A stretch of DNA of 64,000 nt from Undaria pinnatifida (GCA_012845835.1 JABAKD010000009.1:6909413-6973412); one strand, 5' to 3'. Positions 45,874 through 55,817 are shown, numbered from the stretch's first letter. The notes: a model not told the origin generated them from the letters alone. A program made the numbers and translations.

Positions 45874-46280
45874 TGTAATGGAGTGCCCTCCGTAGAGGGA
45901 TAGTTTATAGATTCGACGTGAAACCATGTCATGGTTGAGGTGAAACCACGTGACATTAGATGTCACATTCACGTCAAGGCCATCATAGATGGGCGATAAT
46001 GTAGGTGACGATGATGGGACAAGCAGGACGCCCCATATCTCACTACCTGCACTACCTGCTTTACCCGCTCTACCTGCTCTACTTGCCTTGCCCTGCGCTA
46101 CCATGTGCCAAGGGCCTGTTTTGTCTGTCTTTTAGAGTTCAATGTAGAGGAAATAATGTATAAGCTTTGAGTCTATTTGGCGAGCCATGAGGAGAGACCA
46201 AACAAGGGCACCGGAACCCATGAGGAGCACGCTTCCCAACACCGACCAACCACGCATCCCCCACTCGGAGTACCACCACA
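45874..46280 (+). repeat. 3' LTR of the LARD (LTR-A)
   Basis: 407 bp, identical to 32043-32449. The right target duplication ATAA follows at 46281-46284. Confidence 0.95.
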
Positions 46281-46284
46281 ATAA

Positions 46285-46660
46285 TATCTTCGTCCCCTCA
46301 CCACCGAAAGAAAAAGGGTGGGTGGGCGGGAGAAATCACGAATTATCTGGTCCAGTGAGCGACCGCTGTCCAGTTGTAAACAACGGCTCTCTCTCTCTCT
46401 TCGCGTCTTGTACCAATCCGAGCGGTATCCACGTGGTATCTCCACAACAAGCGCTATCAACCAAGCAATGCCAGCTGCTGCTGCTGTCAAAGTAAGCTAC
46501 GTACGTACTCCGCCAAAAAAAACTATGAACCATAACGCCCAATTCTCTCTATAAGTATGAACAGCAAACAACAACATTCTTATCGGTTCCCGATTCCTGA
46601 TAATATTTTACACTCATCCACACCAGTATGAAAAGAAACGAAATATCAGAACCCCATATT
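46285..46660. other. unassigned flank of LARD
   Basis: Short frames only; a CT-rich run at 46387-46402. Nothing recognised. Confidence 0.3.
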
Positions 46661-46664
46661 ATTG

Positions 46665-46800
46665 TTGTTGTCGTTCGCACATGAACTCGCAAAATCAAGT
46701 CCGTGGTCACGGGACAGGATCCGGTCACTGCTGTTGAGTGCAAAAACACTCTAGGAATAAATAAAGCATACCCAAACGTAGTGCACGCACACAAATATCA
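46665..46800 (+). repeat. dispersed repeat family P, diverged copy
   Basis: TTGTTGTTGTCGTTCGCACA, AACTCGCAAAATCAAGTCCG and TGGTCACGGGACAGGATCCGG match the family; the tail is strongly diverged. Confidence 0.55.
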
Positions 46801-46983
46801 CACCTTAAAATTTATCCAGGGGGATACGGGATGATACCGTCTCGCCGGTCGCAGGCGGAACTGTTTTGGGTCTTCTTCCCGACGGATATATGGCATGGAA
46901 AAAGGCTCCCGTTTGTTTCCGCCGGGATTGGAACAGGACGGAAAATGTGGGAACTCATTTGGGCGACAGGACGTGAAGGGGGT

Positions 46984-47636
46984 ATCGTAGTGGTACTCCG
47001 AGTGGGGGATGTGTGGGAGTCGTTCTACGATAGCCCCCCCATCGTTTCTTAAACGAAGTCGTCGGTATCAAAACCAGCTCCCGGTCGTATCTCGTGAAGT
47101 ACGGTGCCCCTCGACACCCCGACGCCATCGATCGTTAGACCTTTGCCCACAAGAAAATATATGGATAGTTTTTTTTCAATAGTGTCCTTACTTGTGTCTA
47201 GCCGCCATGAAACGTTCGTTAAAGCAAATTAATTGCTCGTTTTGGGCGGGAGGCTATCGTAGAATCAGTAGTGGTGGGTCGGTGTTGAGAAGCGTGCTCC
47301 TCATGGGTTCCGGTGTCTTTTGTTGGTCTCTTCTCATGGCTCGCTGGACAGACTCAAAAGCTTTTATGCATTATTTCCCTGCATCAAATACTAAAAAGAC
47401 AGACATAACAGGGCTGCAGGGTAGCGCAGGGTAGCGCAGGGTAGCGCAGGGTAGAGCAGGGTAGCAAGATGAGGGGCGTCCTGCTTGTCCCATCATCGTC
47501 ACCTACACTATCGCCCATCTAATATGGTCTTGACATGAGTGTGACATCTAATATCACGTGGTTTCACCTCATCAACCATAACATGGTTTCACGTCGAATC
47601 TATAAATTATTCTTCTACGGAGGGCACTCCATTACA
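46984..47636 (-). mobile_element. LTR-A copy, minus strand, with a MITE-like insert
   Basis: Its reverse complement begins TGTAATGGAGTGCCC at 47636 and follows the LARD LTR to GTACTCCGAGTGG near 46984. An insert of about 256 bp splits it near the end. It differs from the LARD LTRs at many positions and has extra GCAGGGTAGC units (47415-47463), so it is older. Interior sequence follows on the right. Confidence 0.8.
47018..47273. mobile_element. MITE-like insertion, ~256 bp
   Basis: The ends hold inverted TTCTACGATAGCC and GGCTATCGTAGAA, each preceded by a few imperfect bases. GTGGG flanks at 47013-47017 and 47274-47278. It has no coding sequence. Terminal bases are imperfect, so the superfamily is uncertain. 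Confidence 0.6.
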
Positions 47637-47940
47637 TCAGGCCACCCTGAAAAATAGTCGTAGATGCAGATCACCTGGCAATCAAAGGATGTCAACAAAA
47701 CTTCCAGAATTGGAAAGGGGATCCAAGATGCGGCTAATCGAAACAATCGAAAATGAGGCTAAAGATTCCCCCCACACCTCATAATGAGGCGAAAATGCCT
47801 CATTGCAAGATATACAACCCTATGACGGAGCTCACAACCGTGGGAGCTCGAGAAAGGGCATGCACCTACGGTATACCAGTAGCAATCGGCATACGAAAAC
47901 ACGAAGAGCGCGGCCACTGAGCGCAAGGACGCGACCATTA
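47637..47940 (-). mobile_element. LARD-type 3' interior, minus strand
   Basis: Reverse complement of 45600-45873: GATGCAGATCACCTGGCAAT, TGAGGCTAAAGATTCCCCC, CGGAGCTCACAACCGTGGGA and GTATACCAGTAGCAATCGGC. It confirms a second LARD-family element reading to the left, whose other LTR is not in view. Confidence 0.75.
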
Positions 47941-49194
47941 CAGTATGCGATTCCTTAGTGGGACGGGACAAGACGAGATCGGGGAACCGCGGTCGGGAAG
48001 TAGACCCAGAAAATTGTTTGGAAATCGATCGGGAATGTGGTCGGGATAACGGTTGGGGGTATATGGTCGGGGATACAAGGCTTGGTTTTGCTTTGGAGCT
48101 GCCGAAGCGGATCCGCCGGCACCATCCACGTCCACCACTAACTACCATGCTTGCTATGCATTGTGTGTGCATAGGGTGTGCGCGTGTTTCTGGTGTATTT
48201 GAAAACTCTAGCTGACACTGTGACTGCTGACACTTGTCTCCCCACCCTTTTACAAGTGTTTGTTTCTGTATTATCTTTTTCATTCATTCTTAAGGTCCGC
48301 AAAACATATATAAATAATACTCCTGTAGTATGAAAAGCAAAAATTTTCACGGTCGATGTGAAAAATGCGGACCAAATGCCATATTTAACCGAATTTTGTA
48401 GTGTCCAGCAGTCCAGCATCCGGCAATAATCTCCTTTCTGTTAATTCATTCAAAGAAAATGGTGGTTACAACGTATTATCATTCAGTTGCATCCATGATG
48501 ACAGCCATATAGGTGATAAGAAAATGATGAACCCGGCTGGAAATATACTGGAAATATACTGCCCCAGTATTGAGATGGGGGATGGGAGAAACTGTGTGCG
48601 AACGTCAGGAGGGCATTGGAACACCTGGCCAGGCCACGCGACCCTGAAAACGGTCAGAGGGAGGGAACGGGCATTGCAATCATAAATACCCGGAACGGGA
48701 TCAAGGCACCTTACGGCGGGACGGTAGACGACGGAAAAATAAACCAAAAGGGCAGGAACGCCGGGAATCCCCGGTCGGGAACGAAACATCACACGGTTTC
48801 CCGTTTCCGTCTCGTCCCGTGTTCCCGTCTCGATCACATTTTCCCGTCTCGACTTTTACCCCGCGTGCCCCTGCTAAGTTATCAACCGCCAGCGGCGTAG
48901 AGCCAGCTGTTGAAAAAAAACACTTTACGACGAAAGGTTCAGTTTTCAGTTTCAAGCACGGGCATTCACCGACATTCAGAAAGCATGTTTCGTGGTCCAA
49001 ACGTGTGACAGTGGGTACCCTGATTTAAGAGAGTCGAGAATAAGATCGTTCAGGACTCAAGAGCGGGTAAATCGGCGTGTCCCGCCTACGTTAAAAGCCA
49101 TATATATTTTCCACTACAGACAAGAGGGCTTCAGTGTGTAGCTAACACCCTTGGAGCCCCAAAACCTCTCCCTATATTATCTCGAAGTGACTAG
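47941..49194. other. unassigned, possibly further LARD-type interior
   Basis: GGGAACGGG and CCCGTCTCG-type short repeats occur at 47980-48060 and 48790-48860. No protein recognised. Confidence 0.35.
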
Positions 49195-49463
49195 TGTAAG
49201 GTATTGAGCGGGGTCACAAGTAAGTGCCCCCTGCAGGTCTGCCAATTGAGCAGGTCCTCGGAGAGTACTCACTTTCTAAGCCTTCGTAGTCGTAGCTTAA
49301 TTCGATTCCACCAGAGCCCCGGATGGCTTCTGAGATCGGAGGCTCGTGCCTCCGATCTATTTCCTGATTATCCCGAACAAAAAATGCCAACCTTATCATA
49401 CGAAACACATCCAAATTATCTCAATACGGATAATTATGGGCCTTTCGAGGCCGTATCTTAACA
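49195..49463 (-). repeat. LTR-B copy, probable 3' LTR of the chromovirus
   Basis: Its reverse complement begins TGTTAAGATACGGCCTCG and matches the solo LTR at 31653-31925. To its right the minus-strand interior ends with CAGGGTGGGCTAG, the same pre-LTR motif as in the LARD. The bases CTAG occur on both sides; on the right they belong to the interior motif, so I do not treat them as a target duplication. Confidence 0.75.
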
Positions 49464-50356
49464 CTAGCCCACCCTGATGAGCCGCATATGCAGAAATTTG
49501 GGAGATTCGGGGAAACTCCAGTTCTACGAAATAGACCATGAGTCGATGATGCGGCTCCTCAAAACCCACTCCCACACCTCTAACGTTCTGGCTATGGAGC
49601 TAGGAACAAGCGAAGAAAAACAGTTGAAAGAAACGCATATCCTGCAACAAGGCAAAAGCCACCCATCAAAAACCTGCCGCGTACCGCCGGCGTGGCGGGG
49701 GGGGGGGCAGAAAAGGCTCTAGAACCTGCCGCATATCGCCGGTATGGTGGGGGGGGGGGCAAGAAAAGCTCTACGGTAAACCAACCACAAGAAAGGGCAC
49801 TATGGCGAGGCGAGCGCTCGTCGATATGGAGGAGAACACAGGCGCTAATGCAAGGGAGAAATCATGCCAAAAACCTCCCGCGGGTCATCGGCGTGGCGGG
49901 GGGTTAGACGAGGAAACGACAAATACCCGGGATGGAAGGTGGCAACTCCTACATCCCCTCGACGGGGGGAAGTATTTAGCCGAAAAACCAAGGTAGAACA
50001 AATACAACACACACAAAAAAAAATGACACACAGGCCCGTACATAGCCCAGCACCACGTTACGCGGGAACAGGGTACCCTGGTCGCCTCCCGGTTCTGGGC
50101 TGACGAGGGCGTCGGCAGGGTGAAATTGAAGAACGACAAAAAAGCGACAGCCCTGAGCCTCAGATAGCGGCGATTAACCCGAACCCTGGTCCGGCACTGA
50201 GCAGGGGGTTCGTCAGGACGAAAAAACAAAAAAGGAAAGAACCGCCCCAAACCCGACGAATACTCTCAGGACAATACGCACAACCCAAAGACAAGGACTC
50301 AATCCTCATAACCCCAAAAAATGGAGAACTATCGAGGAGCGGAGGCGGCTTGAAAG
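49464..50356 (-). other. 3' untranslated interior of the chromovirus
   Basis: It lies between the last coding frame and LTR-B. AACCTGCCGC and CGGCGTGGCGGGG units recur near 49675, 49725 and 49870 with G runs. CACTCCCACACCTC resembles the LARD-type interior at 47770. No frame of note. Confidence 0.5.
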
Positions 50357-51481
50357 TCAACTGGCCACGGCCGCGCCTCGAAATTCGTCTACGTTACGTT
50401 GGATCCCCCGAGGAAATGCACTGGCGATGTGAACTAGCAGGCACCAGGAGCCTCGTACGGCTCCCGTCGAAGTTGTGTAGCGCGCCGGGGGAAGAGGAAG
50501 TTTAATCGGTCCCGGGTTGTCCAGAAATCGGACTAGGCATACCTTGTCCTCGGTTGTGCTCGCGCTGATTTTTCCAAGCCACCATAACGCATCATCTTCC
50601 TTGTACAAAAAATGGGCTCCCTTAGAAAGTACCGAGTCGTAGTAGCGACGGAGCCAATCGGCTCGGGGAACACAGGCGTAGCCCGGTGCTAGAAAACGTT
50701 CCCCGTTGTTGCGGGAGAGCTCGCGCTGTGCCGCCCCGATCCGCATTCGGCGGTAGAGGCGGTTCGTTTGGCGGTGCTGGTCCGGGGTTCCTGTTCAATA
50801 ACGCAAGATGTGGGAGCGGGAGAGGTGGAGGCCCATTTCCTGCTCCCAGGAAGGTTCGGAAAGTCCCGCCCAATGCGTCTTGCATAGCACCGCGATGACG
50901 CCACCTCGCCCCCGGACCGACTGATGACCGGTGATCTGCTCCACCTCCAGCCGTTGGCGGGGAGTCGAAACGTCGTCTTGAGTGACATGGTACGGCGGGG
51001 ACTTCTTGGAAAAATTGTCGAGCACGTACTGCGTCAGCTCCGCCGGTAGGTACTTGGGCATGCGCCCGCTGTTGTGGCGGTTGGTGTAGGGTTTGCAGCG
51101 CTCGATGGCCACACGCCGACGAGCGTCCGAACCAGGCAGGTCGGAAGGGAGATACAAATAGAGGAGGTTGTTCCCGAGCGGCGAACCGTCCGGGGTCTCG
51201 GCGGCGGAGCAGGGGCCGACTCCCAAGATCTTGTACAGGCCCGTCCAGTTAAGCGCGAGTTTGACCTTGAGTACCTTGGCGTCGGTGTTCGTCTCCACAC
51301 CCTGGCCGATGGTAGAGGCAAAATTGTGCACCCATGCCCAACCACCCGTAGCGAAGGTAGGTGCTAGACGCAGCGGTTCGGCGACGGCGGGGTTTCTGCG
51401 GTTAAAAAGAAAAACATGAGGGCGTGGTGTGCGCGGACAATGTCGTTCGCGCGCTTTTGCCGGTCGGTGGCCAAGTCGCAA
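50357..51481 (-). pseudogene. chromovirus integrase C-terminus, chromodomain and SH3/Tudor-like segment
   Basis: One frame with a single in-frame stop. From the N-terminal side: an integrase C-terminal part (GGWAWVHN, LNWTGLYKILGVGPC), then a chromodomain with RLEVEQITGHQSVRGRGG, a central W and the ending RSHILRY at 50798. A TGA follows at the position of an expected Trp. The same frame continues for 17 codons and then as a 129-codon frame (50357-50746) with ALWWLGKISAS and VRFLDNPGPIKLPLPPARYT. Such a hydrophobic, small-barrel pattern suggests an SH3/Tudor-like domain, but I cannot name the family. Chromodomains in Ty3/gypsy integrases direct insertion to marked chromatin. The stop makes this copy non-functional. 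Confidence 0.8.
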
Positions 51482-52330
51482 TAGACCAGGTGGTCGCGGG
51501 CTAGACTCTGGTGTCCCACGACGCCAGTGCGGTCGAAAACCGTCAGGGAGAGGCGTGGGAGTCTGCCCATGTGGACCTCGTTGGGTGCCAGACCCATCGC
51601 TGCGCTGACGAAATTATTGGCGGTCGAAAACCGTCAGGGAGCGCCGTGGGAGTCTGCCCATGTGGACCTCGTTGGGTGCCAGACCTGTCGCTGCGCTGAC
51701 GAAAATATTGTACGCGAATTAGACGTGGGGCAGATGCAAGTCCCAATTGTATTGTCGCTCGTTGACGACCATAGCCAGCATTTGGGCTATTGTTGTTTAC
51801 CCGCCCAACACCCCCGTTACAGTTGGGATGATAGGAGCTAGTAGCAAGCTTGTGCACACCCAACAGCTGATATACAGCTTGTAAAAGTGTGGAGAAGAAC
51901 TGCAGGTCGTTGTCCGAGAGTATGGTGCCACCCCCACAAGGGGATGTATTGGTTCACCAGGATATTGTCTGTACCCTCCGCGGTGAACCCAGCGCCACTG
52001 ACGGGGAACATGTCCACCCGACGACTGAAGCGATCGGTGAACAGCAAGATGGAGGTGTTGACTCGTGGTGTGACCGGGAGGGGGCCGAAGTAGTCAACAC
52101 TGACGGCGGTACATGGGCCTTCCGGTAGAGGCATTGACATGATTAGCCAGCGAACAGTAAGCCGTGGGGTTTTCCGCCCTTGTCACTTCAAGCAGTGTCG
52201 AAGCCACCACAGTGTGCACAAATTCATGCCAATCCGCCAATAACACGGCTCCAGCATGCGCAACGTGCGCGTGGTGCCAAGGTGACAAAAGGCCGCCGAG
52301 TGACAAGCTTGCATGATCCAAGGGCGCATG
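51482..52330 (-). pseudogene. chromovirus integrase zinc finger and catalytic core, disrupted
   Basis: The HHCC zinc finger is readable at about 52160-52315 (ACHSAAFCH ... RHCLK) but its last Cys codon is TGA. The core follows: AVSVDYFGPLP with the first catalytic Asp and ILLFTDRFSRRVDMFPV (51838-52140), then a frame change near 51920 before SDNDLQF with the second Asp. The third motif reads SSYHPNCNGGVGRVN, with Gly where the catalytic Glu should be. A 91-bp tandem duplication (51529-51710) repeats the PNEVHMGRLPR region, and another frame change occurs near 51400 at a T-rich run. Family: Ty3/gypsy. The copy is dead. Confidence 0.88.
51529..51710. repeat. 91-bp tandem duplication inside integrase
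   Basis: GGTCGAAAACCGTCAGGGAG recurs at 51531 and 51622. The units differ at a handful of bases. 91 is not a multiple of three, so it shifts the frame. Confidence 0.9.
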
Positions 52331-53108
52331 AGCATGGGGACGTAGATACGAACAGACTAGTCGTTTAGCACGCAAGCAGCTCGCCCGACAGGGTTGGGTT
52401 TGTCATACCTTGTTGGCGGCAGTGTCGGGTTACGGACGAGTAGCGATGTCGTCGTCGGTTGTATGTAGTCGACCCTCGCCAGCTCCTAGATGTCTGAGAG
52501 GGAGGGACGCTTGTGCAAGGGGTAGCACGCCCAAAAGTCGGGCGGCAGGACCGATGACTGGTCGATAGAGATGTAACGCATCATGGCGTGGCACGTCGTC
52601 TCAGCGTGCTGCTCTCGCTTCCAATCGGCAGGCGAATGGAATAACGTGTGAACCTCGTCTGAAAGATGTCCGAGGGCCCCCGCCGGGCCCGAATCCATAT
52701 TCTACAGCGAGGGTGCATTACCGGTTGCTGTCGCTGATCGTCGGCGCGTCGTCGACGACGGAGAGGCTGGAGCGCCAAGCAAGGGAGAGATGGACACAGT
52801 CGAACCAGTGGTCGCGGCGGAGTCCGTCTCCTGTGTAGAGCTCCTTGATAGAGGAGTCGGCTGTCGATGGGCGTCGCTGCAGCCAGAGCTTCTGCAGAGC
52901 CCGCGCCGCCCTCGATGGGTATGGTAAAAACCGAAGCGAAAACGATGTCAGCGGCAGTCAACATTGACCTGCGGCCGGTACAGCCGTCGATAGTGGCGAC
53001 GGAGGCAGAGACCCGAGCGACGAATCTTCCCGGGGGAGCAGAAAGGCCGTCAATCCTTACACGTGGGTCGTGTGTGCAAAAATCGTGAAATGCGGTAGAG
53101 GTGAGATG
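52331..53108 (-). pseudogene. chromovirus linker between RNase H and integrase
   Basis: A 70-codon frame (52486-52698: SDEVHTLFHSPADWKREQH ... SVLPPDFWACYPLHKRPSL) and part of a 312-codon frame (52581-53519) cover it. The first resembles the linker that usually precedes the gypsy integrase zinc finger; the second is largely low complexity. Confidence 0.5.
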
Positions 53109-53270
53109 GAGCCCACCCAATGCAGCATATTCAGTGCGGAGCACGAGCCCACCCAAGACAGTGATTTCGGTGAGGGGCACGAGTCCAACTAAAGCAGCGC
53201 GTTCGGTGCGGGGCACGAGTCTACCCAAAACAGTCCTTTCGGTGCGGGGCACGAGTCCACCCAAACCGAC
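53109..53270. repeat. 36-bp tandem array, 4.5 units
   Basis: Units begin at 53109, 53145, 53181, 53217 and 53253 with GAGCCCACCCAA-like starts and end in GTGCGGGGCAC. On the minus strand they encode a 12-residue repeat of the type VLGGLVPRTERT. The reverse complement core TTGGGTGGGCTCGT is shared with the LARD at 39.4-39.9 kb. Confidence 0.92.
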
Positions 53271-53399
53271 CCCTGGGACCGGCGAAGAGAGAGCGCGCAG
53301 GTCGCCGGTTCGTAGGAGGTATATATCGCTATCTCCAAAGGGATTGAGGCTTGTCAACCCCACGGTGTTGAAACTTGTCAAGCCATTGTAGTCATACTC

Positions 53400-53866
53400 C
53401 GTAGCAGGCTCTGGCAAGCGGGCCAGATAAATCAGCGACACCGGTGGCGCTGCCTTTGCGGTACTCGAGTGTGCAATCGAACGCGGTGACGAACTCAAGC
53501 TTCCCCTGGACTCGTGCATTGAGGGTCCCTACTTTGACAATGCTCTCCTGTGCCTTGTGGCCGGAGGATATGCAGAAATTTGCTCCCCACAGTACCCTCG
53601 GAAGCGTTTAGAGCCCAAACAATGCTACCGGTCCCCAAATGTTTAGGAATCCAGTGCCTCTCCGAGTCCAGCGTTGCTCGACTGATGTACGCGATTTTCA
53701 TAGCGAACGAAACGTCGTCCAGTGTCACAGTACCCCCGACGAAACAGGGGCCGTGTTCTGACGTCGCAAGGCGAGGACCGACGCCAGAAGCTATCTCTAA
53801 ATCTTCACGGCTTTTAGTTGGCCAACACGCCCGAGAAATAGGTCGGAAACTCCGAAGGGGAAGCAT
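53400..53866 (-). pseudogene. chromovirus RNase H, disrupted
   Basis: MKIAYISRATLDSERHW and KHLGTGSIVWAL match the central part of Ty3/gypsy RNase H, and LEFVTAFDCTLEYRKGSA with GVADL match its end. The two parts lie in different frames (change near 53495), and a further frame change separates ADL from the following LARLPEPATE. The N-terminal catalytic segment is poorly preserved. No reverse transcriptase precedes it; the adjacent upstream sequence is the NADAR domain. Confidence 0.75.
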
Positions 53867-54009
53867 TGCGAATGCTGGCCGCTGTTAACGGCCCGGGCGC
53901 GGCGCGGACGAGATTTCTTGGTTCTTGCAGTCGCAGTGCAGGTGCGGAACCGATTGGGCGAGGTCGGGTGCGCTGACCCAGTCTCACTGTCGCGAACAGC
54001 TTCGCGAAC

Positions 54010-54440
54010 GGCAAAACGTGCCTCACCGAGCTATTTTTTTCTCTCCACTGGCATGGGTTGTTGACCCTGGGATAATCCGCCCGGAAACCAATGCCTCACA
54101 CTGGGTCCAGAGGGCTGGGTTCAGCCAGAAGCTTGTTGACAGAGCTCAAAAAGGTGTTTTTTTATGGCTTTATTCTGCGTGAATTTGGCGTAGGTGCCAG
54201 ATAACACGGCATTTTGCCTCTCCTTGTCCCCAACACCGGAGTCAAAGTTGCGCACGCCTCGACCGATGCGTTTGCGTGTGCTTGGACTAGGCGACGACAT
54301 GATGAGCCCCATTGCTCGATGGTCTTGGAAAAGCCTGGTCTTTTCGGCCATCATGTCTGCTCCGCGCAAGAATATGGTACGTCGTCCACGACAAACGACG
54401 AAGGAAACCACGGTGGAAAATAGGATAGGGGCTGCCAGAA
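54010..54440 (-). pseudogene. NADAR (YbiA/DUF1768-like) domain, disrupted
   Basis: The first part (within 54351-54713) reads FWQPLSYFPPWFPSSF then VVDDVPYSCAEQ, the N-terminal signature of NADAR proteins with its conserved Glu. A single-base loss near 54356 moves the frame, and the next frame (54121-54411) continues MMAEKTRLFQDHRAMGLIMS, KRIGRGVRNFD and NAVLSGTYAKFTQN. The C-terminal signature SPLDPV-GIGFRADYPRVNN follows, with TGA at 54096-54098 where the conserved Trp is expected. Length (about 145 codons) fits the family. NADAR enzymes are known or predicted to act on ADP-ribose or NAD-derived N-glycosidic bonds. Here the domain lies on the same strand as gag and integrase, directly before RNase H. 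It may belong to the retroelement or be a captured gene fragment. This copy is inactive. Confidence 0.8.
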
Positions 54441-54479
54441 CAACACCACTTTGTCTGTGGAGTATTCGAGAGGAGGGTC

Positions 54480-55090
54480 AAAAACCGTTGGAATTTGGGC
54501 CTGCAATGTCCACGTCCGGGAACACCAGGCCTCGGGAGCACAACGTGAATCCGAACCCGTGGTTTCTCGCGTTGGGTTTTCTTTGCTCGTTGGCGGAAAA
54601 ACGCGAGGATCCGCCCTTACTGCGCCCGAAATATGGCAAAAACCTACGCTACCAACCCGTCGGTAGCCTCGTTGGACATTTGGGTCTGTAATATCCCATT
54701 CTGGGAACACCAATACTCGGCTCCTTGGGCCTGTAGTGTCCCCTTGCGGGAAAGCCAGGCCTCGGAAGCATGATGAGAGTCCTAACCAGTGGTTGCTCGT
54801 CTCGGGTTCTCCTTACACGCTGGCGGAAAATCGTAAGAAGTCGCCCCCACTGCGCTAAAAAGAGAGTCCAACACCGACGGTGCCAACCCGTCGGTAGCCT
54901 CGTTGGACATCTGGGTCTGCAATGTCCCCCCCTGGGAACATCAGCCCTCGGGACTTTGGGCCTGTACTGTCCCCCTCAGGAACATCAGGCCTCGGGAGCA
55001 CGACGCGAGTCCGAACCCACGGTTGCTCGCATCGTGACCTGTTTTCTCGTTGGCGTATAATCGCAAGAAAACTGCTCTAACTGCGCCCGA
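54480..55090. repeat. 241-bp tandem repeat, about 2.5 units
   Basis: CCAACCCGTCGGTAGCCTCG recurs at 54652 and 54893. GGGCCTGCAATGTCC, ACACCAGGCCTCGGGAGCA and GGCGGAAAA blocks recur in the same order up to 55090. On the minus strand it encodes VQRGYRRVG-type repeats that run up to the NADAR start, though with stops in the upstream units. Confidence 0.85.
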
Positions 55091-55817
55091 AGGGTCAGGG
55101 GCTCTAAGCTGTTTCTGCCTGACGAGAGGCGCGATTCTTCCCTAAATTTCGGGAAAAGCGTCCAGCTGATCAGTATGGAGGCCGTGGCGCCACCACTGGC
55201 CCGTCGCGCAGTGTCGGATCTTTTTCCTGTGCTTTTGGGGCAGACGTAGCTCCAAACACGTGGGTTAGCGTGTTAAAATACCAAGCAGGGCCCGTAGACC
55301 CCGTGGACGTCTTCTTGAGCGGGGCTCGGGTGGCAATAAGAGTTTTGACCGAAGAGGCTCTTTTCTGTTAGGCCTCTTAGAGAAGGGAGACAAGGTAGCT
55401 AATCTTGTCGACTACTCCTTGATGGAAAAAAAAAACAGAGCGCCCGCTACTATCGCGAGCAAACACTGGATCGAGCCTCGGAAAATATCTCGGTGTTTTA
55501 GTGTTGGCCTTCCCACAGCTCAAACCGACCGCCACCTCGTGGTCAGAAAAAGTGTTTAAGGGTCGGCCGTCCCACACCTCAAACTGACCGCCACCGCCTG
55601 GTCAGGGAGAGGGGGGGATGAACACGTTCGCGTAAAAAGGCGACGCGCCGTCACCGCAGCTATATTGCTGCGCGACGCGTGCCTGGGGGGGAACGCGCAA
55701 AGCGCAGGCTCCCGTGCCATGGGTATGGGGGCGGCGTTTGGAGCGCGTACCTCCATTGCTGAGTTTATGCCGCGGCTGAGGGAAACGGCACTGGAAGCGC
55801 GGTTCCCGTCGCCGAAC
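55091..55817 (-). other. unrecognised chromovirus interior
   Basis: Frames of 66 and 108 codons on the minus strand carry no known domain. GACCGCCACC..GTGGTCAG repeats occur at about 55526 and 55586. A protease and reverse transcriptase would be expected here or nearby, but none of their motifs is visible. Confidence 0.4.

Larger units (their letters stand above)
32043..46280 (+). mobile_element. 14.2-kb non-coding LTR element (LARD type)
   Basis: Two 407-bp LTRs (32043-32449 and 45874-46280), both TG...CA and identical base for base as far as I can compare, enclose 13.4 kb. The target duplication is ATAA (32039-32042 and 46281-46284). A primer-binding site follows the left LTR and a conserved CAGGGTGGCCTAG precedes the right LTR. 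The interior has no recognisable gag, protease, reverse transcriptase, RNase H or integrase. Its many frames are low-complexity and shift with local base bias. Identical LTRs mean recent insertion, so proteins came from another element. The size fits a large retrotransposon derivative (LARD). Shared motifs link it to the chromovirus at 49.5-61 kb. Confidence 0.9.

Noticed and set aside
49191-49467. CTAG on both sides of the LTR-B copy as a target duplication of a solo LTR
   Set aside because: The right CTAG belongs to the conserved pre-LTR motif CAGGGTGGGCTAG, so the LTR is more likely the 3' LTR of the adjacent element.
52581-53519. 312-codon minus frame as a separate protein
   Set aside because: It runs out of frame through RNase H remnants and the 36-bp array, so it is a by-product of the decayed polyprotein.
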